A stretch of DNA of 45,694 nucleotides from an uncultured Bacteroidales bacterium (GTDB lineage: Bacteria > Bacteroidota > Bacteroidia > Bacteroidales > Bacteroidaceae). The stretch spans positions 1 through 45,694 of the forward strand of contig CALGJF010000019.1 in assembly GCA_937914945.1 (NCBI GenBank), read 5' to 3'. The notes below the pieces were generated by a model that was not told the DNA's origin, did no database searches, and saw only the letters and a list, made by a program, of their open reading frames with translations. Shown here piece by piece: positions 1-8,176 of this stretch. The position numbers were made by a program, and so were the translations under genes. How positions within the stretch are numbered: position 1 is the first letter of the stretch; the number at the start of each line of letters is the position of its first letter.

Positions 1-149
1 CTTTCCACTTTGACAATGCTCGCTAATCGTGACCCGCACGGCACGAATACACCGTGCTACGTGCGACCTTCCACTGCTCGTATTGTCGAAGTTGTTCGCT
101 TTCGCTCTCAACTTTCCACTATTTAACACGCCTTCGGCAAAACAAACAA
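1..149. other. gene-free stretch at window edge
   Basis: I see no credible gene here. The stretch holds partial inverted repeats: GCACGG at 36-41 can pair with CCGTGC at 52-57, and CGCACG at 35-40 can alternatively pair with CGTGCG at 60-65. A CTTCCAC/CTTTCCAC motif recurs near 1, 68 and 112. It may be the tail of an intergenic repeat that begins outside the window. A 69-codon open frame here has no recognisable features and I do not call it. Confidence 0.4.
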
Positions 150-183
150 AAATTCGGCGCAACCATGCAGTTGCGCCGAATTT
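150..183 (-). terminator. hairpin terminator of the alpha-galactosidase gene
   Basis: This is a perfect 14-bp inverted repeat, 150-163 pairing with 170-183, with a 6-nt loop (CATGCA). It lies 21 bp beyond the stop codon of the minus-strand glycosidase. A and T tracts at the stem ends allow it to work in either direction. Confidence 0.8.
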
Positions 184-204
184 GGTTTATAAGGCAAGTA
201 TTTA

Positions 205-3200
205 TTACTTAACAACCTTTTTATTGTTCATAATATAAACACCCTTTGCAGGAGCCGCATTGAGCTCGCGACCGCTGAGGTCGTAAATCTTTGAATTACC
301 GTTCTCGGCCTCAACAATTTCAATGCCTGTTGCGGGTGAAACCACTCGCAGTGTGGCATCAACGATAGAACCACTATTGGTAAGGAAACCATTTGTGCCC
401 GAGCAAGTACCATTGGCTGCAAGCTGTCCACCGGCATCAATGCCATTCCAGTCCATTTTGAAACGAATACGGTAGTCGCCTTCGACGGCAGGGGCCGTGA
501 AAGAAGGCAAGAACATTGTGTTACGCGCAGCGTCCGTAAGTGAAGTACCCGCCGAGTTCACGCCACCATTTACATCATCGGCAAAGTTACCTGTATAGAA
601 ACTGAACGAAACCACATCGGTACCGCTCTGGTCGGTAGAGCCTTCGTTGAACGAAAATTGCTGGTCGTTGTCAAAATCTATATAAACGTAAGCGTTCATC
701 CAGTTACCGCTTTTATTTATAACTGCGTTAATTGTTGACGAAGGAGAGCATACAAGAACGCAATTTTCATCTGCAGTCTTGTCAAAATAGGGCCTTGCCT
801 CGTTAATCTCGATAACCTGTGTATCCCCACCCTCCTCGGTAAATTCAATAGTTGTTATTTTACGATGAGTATGTGTGGGGTTCATTGTTTTATCGAAGTT
901 GGTTGCATAAGGCTCCACGATTTTGGGTGTAACCTTTAATGTAACCGATGCCGAAACGCCTGAGCCATCTGCGGCTGTTGCGGTGATGGTAACCTCGCCC
1001 TCGGCAACAGGCTGAACAAGACCGTTATTTACTGTGGCAATGCTTGCATCGCTTGTTGTCCACTCCAATACAGGATGTGTAGCCTCGGCGGGATTGATGG
1101 TTGCTGTGATAACCATTGTGCGGTTGAGCGCAACCTCCTCGGCACCATTCTCTGTTGTGAGTGTGATGCTCTCGATGGGAGTTGCTGTTGCTGCCGCATC
1201 GATACCATCGAAGCAGTAGAGTGAGCTTGCGGGGAGTGTTACTGTGAGCTCGTCATCGATATTGACAGCCTCACCCACGGTCATGCCGGCAAGAGCAGCC
1301 TGGCTGCTGAATGACGGACGGAGAACGATACTGCCGCTTACATTTGCAGGGATGTTGAGTGCCTGACGCAATGTAAAGGTGTAGCTCTTCTCGTCGTTGC
1401 TACCGTTGCGCAATGCAAGAGTAGATTTTGTGCCGTTCCAAGAGGCCCAGCCATAAATCTGAGCTGCGCTGCCTGTCCAGGGGCTGCCACCTACCCAATG
1501 TGCATCGGGCAATACATCGGCGTTGCGTTTCTGCCATGCGATGCACTCTGCAATGTCGGCCCAAAGCTGTCCGTTGTTGATGCTGTTGAGCAATGCATAA
1601 TCTACATAAAGCTCTACCACACCCGAACCGCATACGAATGCACAACGCATCTCGCGGAGAACGGCATCGTAATCGCGCTCATCGCCTGCGGGAGGACCGA
1701 ACTGTGTGAGCATGAAGCCGTGAGTCATCAATGTGTTGATGGGGCAGATGGGTGAGTTGGTTACATAGTTCTGATATACAAGGCGGTCGCGATAGGTAAT
1801 CCAATTCTCGCGTTTGAGTGTGTTGTTACCAATGCGGTCGTGGTCGTTCTCCTGACGCCATGTAGCATCGCTTATCTGATACCAGAAGGGGCTTGCCCAT
1901 GTACCCACCGTGGTATTGAAGAAGATATCCTCGCGCAACTCCTCGCGCACATAACGCTCGAGGCGGATGATACCCTCGGCATTTTCGTTACCTGTATCGC
2001 CGGCATCGGGGCCCACTGATGTAAACTGTGCCGAAATACCATCGAATTTAAAGAACTTAAAGTCGCCCTGATTCTTTACAAGGTTATATGCAGCATCCTT
2101 AAATGCCTGATAGTATGCGGGGTTAGACAACTGCATACCGCCACGATTCTCGGCATTCCAATATGCACGACGATAGTTACCGCTCTGACCATAACCACCG
2201 ACAGGGCCTAACCAAGCACCAACACCGGCACCCATTTCCTCGGCTAGCTGTGCCATAGGACGCATTTCGTCGGGGAATCCGCTGTGGAATGTCCATGGAC
2301 CATAGTTATCCCAACCATCGTCGATAACGAAGGCTACGGGACCATGGCCGTAACGGTCGTAGAATGCAGTCTTCCAATTCCGGAGAACATCCTCTATATC
2401 CTCCGATGTAAAGTTGGTGTGCTCGCTACCGGGGGCGGCATTGTTGCGGTTGATGTTAAGTTCGTACCAGCTGTTATAGTGGGGGAATGCACGCCAGGGT
2501 ACTGCACGCTCGCGCTCGCTGTATGCAAGGAATGAACGGCGTTTCTGTGTATTGTAAATATTGGCATCGGCCTGTGTGCCGTCCTGTGCCACAAGACCTA
2601 CTACGGCACCCACTTTCCATGTTTCGCCTGCCTGCAATGTGGTATTGCGGCTCCAACGGCCCTGAATACCCACTACATCGGTATTAATTACAACGCCCTC
2701 TTTGGGAGTGTATATTTTCACAGTTACTTTGCTTGATGCTGTGATAGCCTCACTCTTGTTCTCAATCATCACACGAAGAGTGAATGTGCCGTCATTGGGA
2801 GCTATGAAAGTAAATGTGTTGTTGCTCTTTGCTGAGCCTGTATAGCCACTGTGGTAATCGTTGGCTGCAATAGAGTTGTTGCCATCCAAGATGTCCACAC
2901 CACCAAGGTTCAAGCGGTTGTTACCGCTTACATACTCAACAAGGACCTCAACCTTTTGATTTGCTTTGAGTTCAAGGCCCTCTTTGGTGTATGCATAGAT
3001 ATTGGGATAATCCACACCGATTGCCTCAACCACACGGGCAGGAACAGCACCATCGGCTACCTGTGTCCAAGAATCAGCAGTAAGGGATATGGGGTCCATT
3101 GAGGTGGTGAGGTTGTAGTTGTCCTCCTCGCCCGAAGCATCACCCACGGTGTTGTATGCGGTGGGGGTTTCAAGGCCTGCAAATATCTTATTGCTCATGA

Positions 3201-4485
3201 GCACGGCACCGCGTGTGTTACCAACAACAGCGGGTATTGAGCCTGCCGCTTTGGTATCCACATTATACATCATGGGGATAACGTTGAACATATCCACATC
3301 GTCAACTCCGTAGAGCTCCATCTCGGTGCGCAGATAGTGGCTGCCGTCGCGCAATACTGCACGCCATACAATCTCCACCTTCTTCTCCTTATATGTATAT
3401 TCGTAGTTTGCAACAAGTTGCTTGCCTGCAAAATGCTCGGCACCGCCAACAGCATTGGGGTTGGCCGCAAGATCTTGCAACTCCACGCTGTTGAGCTTCA
3501 TGCCCGACGCATATACGTTATCGCCATTGCCAAATGCCACACTGAATATTTCGGTACCTGCAACAAGATCCATAGCTGTGGAGCCGGCAAAATAGATTGC
3601 CTCACCCACCTTCATGAAGCCGGCTGCAAGCACGTTGTTGCTGAGAACGTATGTGCCATTGCTCTCTATTGCCACAGCAGCGCCCACTGCCTCTTGCTGT
3701 GCGGGATATACAATTGCATTGGTATATGTCTCGCAATCGGGAAGCACGGGAAGGGTAACAAAGTTTACGGTGATTGTTTCGGCCTCGTCATCGATGGCTA
3801 CAGCAGCGAACTGCCCCTCGGGAGCAACCACTGTGATATCGCTCTTTGAAACAGAACCCTCTGTGGTGTATGTATCGCCGTCGGCATAGGTATTCTCGCC
3901 AATCTTAATGGTTTTGCCGTCGGGGATGCTTATGGTATATACATGCTCAACGATAACCACTTCGCTAAACAGATAGCGGCTACCGGCATCGGCATTGGCA
4001 TCCTGCTGCCATAGACCAAGGGTGTTTGTGCCATCATAGGGGTTACCACCTACACCCTGGTACCAGTTAACATATTTGTCATTGGTACCCGATGTGGTGA
4101 AGGGGCGAATCTGATAATTGTCGCCCGAGTAGTTTTCCACAAGGAAATAGATTTCGGGTTTTGTGGTGCTTAACTTCACAAAATCCTTGCCGTTGTTGTA
4201 GCTTGCGGCAGGGGTGTATGTAAGCCATTTTGCGCCATTGTGGCTGTAAATGTAGTAAGCGTTTTCAACACCATCCACTGCATAGAATGCGAACAGACCG
4301 TAATTCTCGGCTGTTCGCGTGGGAGCCGTAAGGGAGTTTGAATAAACTCCGTTACCATTCACCATAGTATAGACGTGTTCGGGCTTGCCCGCTGTGGGCA
4401 AGGTTGTGGACACCTCTATCTTGTCGGCCATAATCTGCGACACTGCACAGAAAACGCCCAAAACGAGAGTAAAGATTCTTTTCAT
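205..4485 (-). CDS. secreted GH36-like alpha-galactosidase with T9SS-type tail
   Basis: A large exo-glycosidase of the GH27/GH31/GH36 clan, most like GH36 alpha-galactosidases; the exact substrate cannot be read from sequence. I chose the ATG at 4485 because it opens a clear signal peptide (MKRIFTLVLGVFC...), whereas the ATG 12 codons upstream does not. The protein is 1426 residues. N-terminal beta-rich domains are followed by a TIM-barrel region with candidate nucleophile Asp815 in FKFDG and candidate acid/base Asp873 in SDATWR. A bacterial Ig-like (Big_2) domain lies at about 1102-1185 and a GEVED-like beta domain at about 1200-1380. The last ~45 residues (IYDLSGRELN...KGVYIMNNKKV) resemble a T9SS type A sorting signal, which fits the PorQ and Plug genes in this window. 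It is a single-gene unit with a terminator at 150-183. Some databases mislabel relatives as 'enterotoxin'; nothing here supports that. Confidence 0.82.
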   Translation of the reverse strand: MKRIFTLVLGVFCAVSQIMADKIEVSTTLPTAGKPEHVYTMVNGNGVYSNSLTAPTRTAENYGLFAFYAVDGVENAYYIYSHNGAKWLTYTPAASYNNGKDFVKLSTTKPEIYFLVENYSGDNYQIRPFTTSGTNDKYVNWYQGVGGNPYDGTNTLGLWQQDANADAGSRYLFSEVVIVEHVYTISIPDGKTIKIGENTYADGDTYTTEGSVSKSDITVVAPEGQFAAVAIDDEAETITVNFVTLPVLPDCETYTNAIVYPAQQEAVGAAVAIESNGTYVLSNNVLAAGFMKVGEAIYFAGSTAMDLVAGTEIFSVAFGNGDNVYASGMKLNSVELQDLAANPNAVGGAEHFAGKQLVANYEYTYKEKKVEIVWRAVLRDGSHYLRTEMELYGVDDVDMFNVIPMMYNVDTKAAGSIPAVVGNTRGAVLMSNKIFAGLETPTAYNTVGDASGEEDNYNLTTSMDPISLTADSWTQVADGAVPARVVEAIGVDYPNIYAYTKEGLELKANQKVEVLVEYVSGNNRLNLGGVDILDGNNSIAANDYHSGYTGSAKSNNTFTFIAPNDGTFTLRVMIENKSEAITASSKVTVKIYTPKEGVVINTDVVGIQGRWSRNTTLQAGETWKVGAVVGLVAQDGTQADANIYNTQKRRSFLAYSERERAVPWRAFPHYNSWYELNINRNNAAPGSEHTNFTSEDIEDVLRNWKTAFYDRYGHGPVAFVIDDGWDNYGPWTFHSGFPDEMRPMAQLAEEMGAGVGAWLGPVGGYGQSGNYRRAYWNAENRGGMQLSNPAYYQAFKDAAYNLVKNQGDFKFFKFDGISAQFTSVGPDAGDTGNENAEGIIRLERYVREELREDIFFNTTVGTWASPFWYQISDATWRQENDHDRIGNNTLKRENWITYRDRLVYQNYVTNSPICPINTLMTHGFMLTQFGPPAGDERDYDAVLREMRCAFVCGSGVVELYVDYALLNSINNGQLWADIAECIAWQKRNADVLPDAHWVGGSPWTGSAAQIYGWASWNGTKSTLALRNGSNDEKSYTFTLRQALNIPANVSGSIVLRPSFSSQAALAGMTVGEAVNIDDELTVTLPASSLYCFDGIDAAATATPIESITLTTENGAEEVALNRTMVITATINPAEATHPVLEWTTSDASIATVNNGLVQPVAEGEVTITATAADGSGVSASVTLKVTPKIVEPYATNFDKTMNPTHTHRKITTIEFTEEGGDTQVIEINEARPYFDKTADENCVLVCSPSSTINAVINKSGNWMNAYVYIDFDNDQQFSFNEGSTDQSGTDVVSFSFYTGNFADDVNGGVNSAGTSLTDAARNTMFLPSFTAPAVEGDYRIRFKMDWNGIDAGGQLAANGTCSGTNGFLTNSGSIVDATLRVVSPATGIEIVEAENGNSKIYDLSGRELNAAPAKGVYIMNNKKVVK

Positions 4486-4549
4486 ATTATTTATAGTTAA
4501 GATTAGTATTTCAAGCCTCATAAAACAAAATAGCCCGTGAGTATGTTAC
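4486..4549 (-). promoter_or_regulatory. short leader and weak promoter of the glycosidase gene
   Basis: Between the RNA terminator and the glycosidase ATG there is a minus-strand TATTTTG (4526-4532), one base shorter than the TAnnTTTG consensus. A TTG lies 16 nt upstream of it, within the T tract of the preceding terminator. It would give a leader of about 35 nt. This is a tentative promoter; read-through from the RNA gene upstream is an alternative. Confidence 0.35.
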
Positions 4550-4580
4550 AAAAAAAACGTGGACAACTTACATTATCCAC
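4550..4580 (-). terminator. intrinsic terminator of the structured RNA
   Basis: On the minus strand GTGGATAA pairs with TTGTCCAC (8 bp including one G-U pair, 6-nt loop; 4559-4580). One G and then eight T (4550-4557) follow. This is a textbook intrinsic terminator and separates the RNA gene from the glycosidase gene. Confidence 0.75.
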
Positions 4581-4842
4581 TGATGAGGTCTTGGCGTACC
4601 CGAAAGAAAGATATGCAAATTGCCCACGCCGTAAACACAGCGCGGACATCAACTTTGCCACTATTCTTTCTCTAATAAACCGCCAAGTTTGACAAGGACA
4701 AATGCCTTGCCGAGGCTAACGCCTCCATCAGTAAGATAGTAAAGCTAATGCGCTATTTTTGTATGTCGTGCCACAAAAGTGGCTCGATTGGGAACGAACG
4801 CCTCGGCACACATAGCGTGCAAAAAGGCATTGTATTCACAAT
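4550..4842 (-). ncRNA. structured non-coding RNA gene, about 290 nt
   Basis: No coding frame fits this 464-bp gap, but it has every part of an independent RNA gene on the minus strand. The -7 box TATATTTG (4849-4856) has TTG 19 nt upstream (4876-4878), so transcription should start near 4842. The first domain has a 7-bp helix (4701-4707 with 4825-4831) stacked on a 9-bp helix (4708-4716 with 4800-4808). It encloses a GCCAC-AAAA-GTGGC hairpin (4770-4783) extended by three pairs across a mismatch. The second domain is a nested rod: 4590-4596/4681-4687, 4602-4608/4664-4670 and 4615-4619/4654-4658. The 3' end is an 8-bp hairpin (4559-4580) followed by eight U. I do not recognise the family. The known Bacteroidales-1 motif or a 6S-type RNA are possible identities, and it does not match my memory of RNase P RNA, tmRNA or SRP RNA. 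Confidence 0.65.
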
Positions 4843-4848
4843 CATTTG

Positions 4849-4878
4849 CAAATATAAGCAAATTACATTAACAAGCAA
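4849..4878 (-). promoter_or_regulatory. promoter of the structured RNA gene
   Basis: The minus strand reads TTG (4876-4878), 19 nt, then TATATTTG (4849-4856). This matches the Bacteroidota sigma-ABfr consensus (TTG-N19-21-TAnnTTTG) better than most promoters in the window. Confidence 0.7.
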
Positions 4879-4949
4879 AAAATTAGCCCGCTCATATTAC
4901 TACAAGCAAGCAAATAAGCTATAACATTTTTACTTTTTTATAAAGACAA

Positions 4950-5975
4950 TCATCCCATGGAAGAACGCTCTTTAAGCACCACGTAGATGATAACAGGTGC
5001 GCCAATGAGCGGGGTGATTGCACCCAAAGGCAACAAGCCACTCTCCCCGGGTAATTGGCAAACAAGATTGCACAGCAGGGTTACTGCACCACCAAGCAAC
5101 ATGGTAACAGGCAGCAGTCTTCGATGATTGCTTGTACCCACCGCCAAGCGCGACAGATGCGGCACGGCCAGCCCGATAAACGCCACGGGGCCGCAGAAGG
5201 CCGTAACTGTGGCTGTGAGCAAACCTACAATGAGCAATAGCACACCACGCACGCGCTTAATGTTTATTCCAAGATTTAAGGCATAGAAATCCCCAAGCAG
5301 CAGAGCATTCAGCGGTTTCACAAGCAACAATGCCGCAACAAGAACAACAGCCAACAGCACCGAGTAGAAAGGCAGCTGTGCCACAGAAACCGCCCCAAAG
5401 CTGCCCATACCCCAAATGAGATAGGAGTGTACGCCCTCGGCAGTGGAAAAATAGTTAAGAATGGATATAACCGAGGAGGTAAGGTAGCTCATGGCAAGAC
5501 CGGCAATGAGCAGATATATTTTATTTGAAAGCAAGCGGGCAAGCAGCAGCACCACGGCTATTATGAACAGAGCGCCCATAAACGCACCGGCAAGCACGGC
5601 AAGATAGCCGCCCCACCCTGCCACAAGTGTTCCTTGCAGCAACAGCATAACCACCGCCACACCAAGCCCTGCACCGCTGTTTATGCCAAGCACCTCAGGG
5701 CCTGCCAAGGGGTTATTGAAAAGGGTTTGCAGCAGAAGGCCCGCGACAGACAACGCCATGCCCGCCAAAAGCGCGGTTACAGCCTGCGGCAAGCGTGTAT
5801 GAAGCAGAATGAGCCGCCACCCCTCGTTACCGGCATCGCCGCCTGTGAGAATATCGGCAACAGCATGAAAAGGGATACTCACCGAGCCCCAAAAGAGGTT
5901 CGCCAGGAAGAGGATTGCAAGCAGAGTGCCCCACCCTGCAAACAAGAGCATGGCACTATTCCGACATTTTCTCAT
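4950..5975 (-). CDS. FecCD/BtuC-family ABC transporter permease
   Basis: Inner-membrane permease of the iron-siderophore/cobalamin (FecCD/BtuC) family, 341 residues, the usual length. It is hydrophobic throughout, with the family signature MALSVAGLLLQTLFNNPLAG followed by GPEVLGINSGAG, and AVPHLSRL near the C-terminus. The start overlaps the end of the binding-protein gene by 20 nt, so the two are translationally linked and probably act together on one substrate. The ATPase normally encoded next to such a pair is absent: the next element downstream is an RNA gene and then a glycosidase. The ATPase must be encoded elsewhere or shared. Substrate (B12, haem or siderophore) is undetermined. Confidence 0.9.
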   Translation of the reverse strand: MRKCRNSAMLLFAGWGTLLAILFLANLFWGSVSIPFHAVADILTGGDAGNEGWRLILLHTRLPQAVTALLAGMALSVAGLLLQTLFNNPLAGPEVLGINSGAGLGVAVVMLLLQGTLVAGWGGYLAVLAGAFMGALFIIAVVLLLARLLSNKIYLLIAGLAMSYLTSSVISILNYFSTAEGVHSYLIWGMGSFGAVSVAQLPFYSVLLAVVLVAALLLVKPLNALLLGDFYALNLGINIKRVRGVLLLIVGLLTATVTAFCGPVAFIGLAVPHLSRLAVGTSNHRRLLPVTMLLGGAVTLLCNLVCQLPGESGLLPLGAITPLIGAPVIIYVVLKERSSMG

Positions 5976-7098
5976 AATATCTTAATTCATAAGAAGGTAA
6001 CAACTGTGGATGAAAGATTGCCACAAGCTCGCGCAACAGGACATCGGGGCGAAAGGGAGTCTCCTCGTAAAAAGGTTTACGCCCTGTATTGCACACATAT
6101 ATATTACGCGTTTTGAAGGGCTTGAAGTGGGCATACCCGCCAAAGTCGGCAAGCAACGAAGCATAATTTTTATCCTCGCCCGAATTGTACTTTATGAGCC
6201 AAAAATCGGCATCGGCCGCACGGCTCAACACCGTTTCAAAAGAAAGGGGCACAGAGCCGCTGCCCGCACAATGGGCAAAGAGATAGCGCGCCCCTGCCAT
6301 TTGGTACATCTGCCCCATGGTGCTCTCGCCGGCAGGCATATACCATGCCGAACTGCTTTTAAGTTCGCACATAAGCGAGGGGCCCTCCCCTGCACTTGCC
6401 GCAAGCGTTCTGAGTTCTTCGAAATTGCTGCACACAAGAGAAAACAAAGAGTCGGCAACAGCATCACGCCCCACCAAGCGACCATAAAAGCGCATCCATT
6501 CGGCCGAGGCAAGGGGCGATGATTCCATATACTCGGCACACTCCACAACAGGGAACGGAAGGTTCTCTATCTTGCCATAGCCGCCATTCTCGAACGGCAA
6601 CACAAATATTGCCGAAGGGGCAAGCTGCACCACTCTCTCCACATCCACATTGAGCGAACTGCCGCAATCGGCAACCGCACCCTCGGCTATCCTTTGATGA
6701 ATAAAGGGAGATAGCATGTAGCGCGAATCACACACACCGCCTATGGCATTGGGCGTACCCAAGGCTTCCAGCAGATTTGTGTGAACAGTGGAGAAAAGCA
6801 ACAAATTATCGAGCGGTGTACGCAACACCGTTCCATGCGGCATATTCTGTGGCAGAGGAGCATTGCGTGGCACAAGCAGATAGCGATGCAGGAGGCCTGT
6901 GCCCCAAGGATTCTTTACATCGGTAACTGTGAAACTGTCGCAATCGACCATGCACAAAAGACGAGCATGGCGCATGGGTATAGTATCCCCCGCTATATCA
7001 CTTTGTTGCGGAGCACCTGCACCGCACCCCCACGTAACAAGGATGGCGAAAAGAGGCAGGCAACAAAAGCATTTTACTATACAGGAAATACCACGCAT
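5956..7098 (-). CDS. substrate-binding lipoprotein of FecB/BtuF type
   Basis: Periplasmic binding lipoprotein (380 residues) of the TroA-like superfamily used by iron-siderophore and cobalamin importers. The N-terminus has a hydrophobic stretch and a lipobox ending at Cys25 (LVTWGC). The C-terminal FRPDVLLRELVAIFHPQL pattern is typical of the family. It sits 5 nt downstream of the DAHP synthase-chorismate mutase stop and overlaps the permease start by 20 nt. It presumably delivers a metal chelate or corrinoid to that permease. The ligand cannot be inferred, and no riboswitch was recognised upstream. Confidence 0.85.
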   Translation of the reverse strand: MRGISCIVKCFCCLPLFAILVTWGCGAGAPQQSDIAGDTIPMRHARLLCMVDCDSFTVTDVKNPWGTGLLHRYLLVPRNAPLPQNMPHGTVLRTPLDNLLLFSTVHTNLLEALGTPNAIGGVCDSRYMLSPFIHQRIAEGAVADCGSSLNVDVERVVQLAPSAIFVLPFENGGYGKIENLPFPVVECAEYMESSPLASAEWMRFYGRLVGRDAVADSLFSLVCSNFEELRTLAASAGEGPSLMCELKSSSAWYMPAGESTMGQMYQMAGARYLFAHCAGSGSVPLSFETVLSRAADADFWLIKYNSGEDKNYASLLADFGGYAHFKPFKTRNIYVCNTGRKPFYEETPFRPDVLLRELVAIFHPQLLPSYELRYYEKMSE

Positions 7099-7103
7099 GG
7101 GAA

Positions 7104-8168
7104 TCAGATATTATCGTTCACAATGCACAGCTGCTGGCGTATGCTCTCGGAGTGTATAGCCTCGAACACATCCTTCACAGCCTCAATATCCAATTTATGG
7201 TTCACACAGAGCGCAGCACAGCGTTCCATGGTCTCTTTATAGCGGAACGGCTGGAACACGGTAATCCCCTTCTCTTTTTTCACTTTACCTATCTCGCGCA
7301 CTATCTCCATGCGGCGGGCAAGCAGGCGTATCAGTTCGTCATCAATCTCGTCGAGACGAGCGCGATGAGTGGCAAAATGCGAGGCTTCGCCTTCGGACAT
7401 GCGATGCACCAACCCATCGAGCATGGCAACAAGCTCGGCTGGGGTCAGTTGCTGGCGGGCATCGCTCAACGCGCATGAGGGATTACAATGCACCTCCACC
7501 ATAAGACCATTGAAATTGAGGTCCAAAGCCTGCTGCGAAAGCGGCATCACAAGCTCGCGCTTGCCGGCTATGTGGCTGGGGTCGCATATTATAGGCAGCT
7601 GCGGCAAGCGGTTTTTAAGCTCCAAAGGTATTTGCCACTGCGGGGAGTTACGGAAGATTTTCTCGCCATACGAGGAGAATCCGCGATGTATAGCACCCAA
7701 GCGCGTTACACCGCTGTTGTTAAGGCGTTCAAAAGCACCTATCCATAGTTCAAGGTCGGGGTTTACGGGGTTTTTCACAAGCACAGGGATATCCACGCCA
7801 CGCATAGCGTCGGCAAGTTCCTGCACCGCAAAGGGATTGGTGGTTGTACGTGCCCCCACCCACAGCAAGTCGATATCTGCCGACAGCGCCGCCTCGACAT
7901 GAGCCGCTGTTGCCACCTCGGTGGCAACAGGCAGACCAAGTTCTTTCTTAACGCGACCGAGCCACTGCAAGCCCTCGGGGCCGACACCCTCGAAACAACC
8001 GGGGCGGGTACGCGGTTTCCATATTCCCGCGCGAAAAAGGGTAACCCCCGCCGCTGCCAACTGCGTGGCAACGGCCATCACCTGCTCTTCGCTCTCGGCA
8101 CTGCATGGGCCTGCTATAACAACAGGAGCCTTGGCTCCCGAAAATATATCTATCTCGTTAATATTCAT
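7104..8168 (-). CDS. bifunctional DAHP synthase / chorismate mutase
   Basis: Joins the first shikimate step (phosphoenolpyruvate + erythrose 4-phosphate to DAHP) to chorismate mutase. At 354 residues it matches the fused Bacteroidales form. Residues 1 to ~260 are a KDSA/DAHP synthase barrel (VIAGPCSAES near the start, later CDPSHIAGKRELV). About 268-345 is an AroQ helical mutase (RARLDEIDDELIRLLARRM, then IGKVKKEKG). I chose the ATG at 8168 (MNINEIDIFSG) over an upstream frame extension that would overlap tatD by 73 nt; this leaves 8 nt between the genes. The order suggests feedback control of the synthase by the mutase domain, as known for such fusions. No aromatic-pathway partners are adjacent. 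Confidence 0.93.
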   Translation of the reverse strand: MNINEIDIFSGAKAPVVIAGPCSAESEEQVMAVATQLAAAGVTLFRAGIWKPRTRPGCFEGVGPEGLQWLGRVKKELGLPVATEVATAAHVEAALSADIDLLWVGARTTTNPFAVQELADAMRGVDIPVLVKNPVNPDLELWIGAFERLNNSGVTRLGAIHRGFSSYGEKIFRNSPQWQIPLELKNRLPQLPIICDPSHIAGKRELVMPLSQQALDLNFNGLMVEVHCNPSCALSDARQQLTPAELVAMLDGLVHRMSEGEASHFATHRARLDEIDDELIRLLARRMEIVREIGKVKKEKGITVFQPFRYKETMERCAALCVNHKLDIEAVKDVFEAIHSESIRQQLCIVNDNI

Positions 8169-8176
8169 TTTACCGG

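Noticed and set aside
29..238. Small open frame of 69 codons at the window edge
   Set aside because: It runs across a terminator hairpin and the end of the glycosidase gene, with no ribosome binding site or recognisable sequence.
205..4485. Polysaccharide utilisation locus around the glycosidase
   Set aside because: There are no SusC/SusD-like genes or hybrid two-component regulators in the window, and the gene stands alone.
4550..4842. Cobalamin, TPP or other known riboswitch between the permease and glycosidase genes
   Set aside because: A GGGAAC and a TGGATAATG recall parts of B12 and TPP elements. The remaining conserved boxes are absent, and the RNA ends at a terminator of its own rather than running into the gene.
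4550..4842. RNase P RNA, tmRNA or SRP RNA
   Set aside because: I find no GAGGAAAGTC-type RNase P core, no tRNA-like ends with a tag frame, and no SRP GGAAGGAAGC-like motif.
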